Shown in pieces: positions 5,471 through 5,491 of a DNA stretch of 5,491 nt; position 1 is the stretch's first letter; the number at the start of each line of letters is the position of its first letter. The stretch covers positions 1-5,491 of the forward strand of contig CAZOUM010000109.1 of assembly GCA_964582985.1 (NCBI GenBank), in the 5' to 3' direction. The notes under the pieces are model-generated. The model was not told where the DNA came from. It saw only the letters and a program-made list of their open reading frames with translations, and did not search any database. This DNA is from CAZQYB01 sp964582985. GTDB lineage: Bacteria; Planctomycetota; Phycisphaerae; Sedimentisphaerales; Anaerobacaceae. A program made the translations under genes and the position numbers.

Positions 5471-5491
5471 CGCCTTTTCCCTTTTGCCCCG

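Larger units (their letters stand above)
4906..5491. other. Non-coding region rich in short repeats
   Basis: I see no gene in this 586-base stretch on either strand: there is no frame of useful length with a ribosome site or protein-like composition. The first 120 bases or so are ordinary AT-leaning upstream sequence of the kinase gene. From about 5090 onward the sequence becomes a mosaic of hairpins, direct repeats and pyrimidine-rich tracts, listed separately. A small palindrome TTTTGC-CCTGA-GCAAAA also sits at 5113-5129. Confidence 0.75.

Overview
The window is bacterial DNA. The evidence is a sigma-54-type promoter, an NtrC-family activator with its sensor kinase, Shine-Dalgarno sites and a rho-independent terminator. 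The lineage cannot be fixed. The HPS-RraA fusion and the scattered short palindromic repeats would fit an anaerobic or uncultivated, moderate-GC bacterium, but that is inference. All recognisable genes lie on the minus strand, so the biological order runs from right to left.

Right end (4906-5491): 586 bases without a credible gene. The part next to the kinase holds weak promoter candidates. The rest is a patchwork of repeats: REP-like GC hairpins, an exact 42-bp direct repeat around a 7-bp tandem array, a pyrimidine-rich tract and a small AT-rich tandem repeat.

Middle (1630-4905): a two-component operon. First comes a membrane histidine kinase with a large Cache-type extracytoplasmic sensor, HAMP, HisKA and HATPase. 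Its stop codon directly abuts the start codon of an NtrC-type response regulator with receiver, sigma-54 AAA+ (GSFTGA loop) and Fis-type HTH domains.

Intergenic control region (1325-1629): this is the most informative part. Reading on the minus strand from the regulator stop codon, there are two related 15-bp G4-N7-C4-like sites with centres 21 bp apart (a probable activator enhancer). Next is a strong rho-independent terminator, and then a full-consensus sigma-54 promoter, TGGCAC-N5-TTGCT, followed by a 5' leader of about 110 nt.

Left (1-1324): the operon driven by that promoter. It encodes a YjbQ/UPF0047 protein and, with a 4-base ATGA overlap, a fusion of 3-hexulose-6-phosphate synthase (HPS) with an RraA-like domain, cut by the window edge. 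The HPS half carries the residues that separate HPS from 3-keto-L-gulonate-6-phosphate decarboxylase.

Taken together the window suggests a self-contained circuit: an external ligand is sensed by the Cache kinase, the NtrC-type regulator is phosphorylated, it binds the enhancer beside its own gene, and sigma-54 transcription of yjbQ and hps-rraA is switched on. The signal is unknown. Formaldehyde fixation or ribulose/hexulose phosphate interconversion is the likely enzymatic output.
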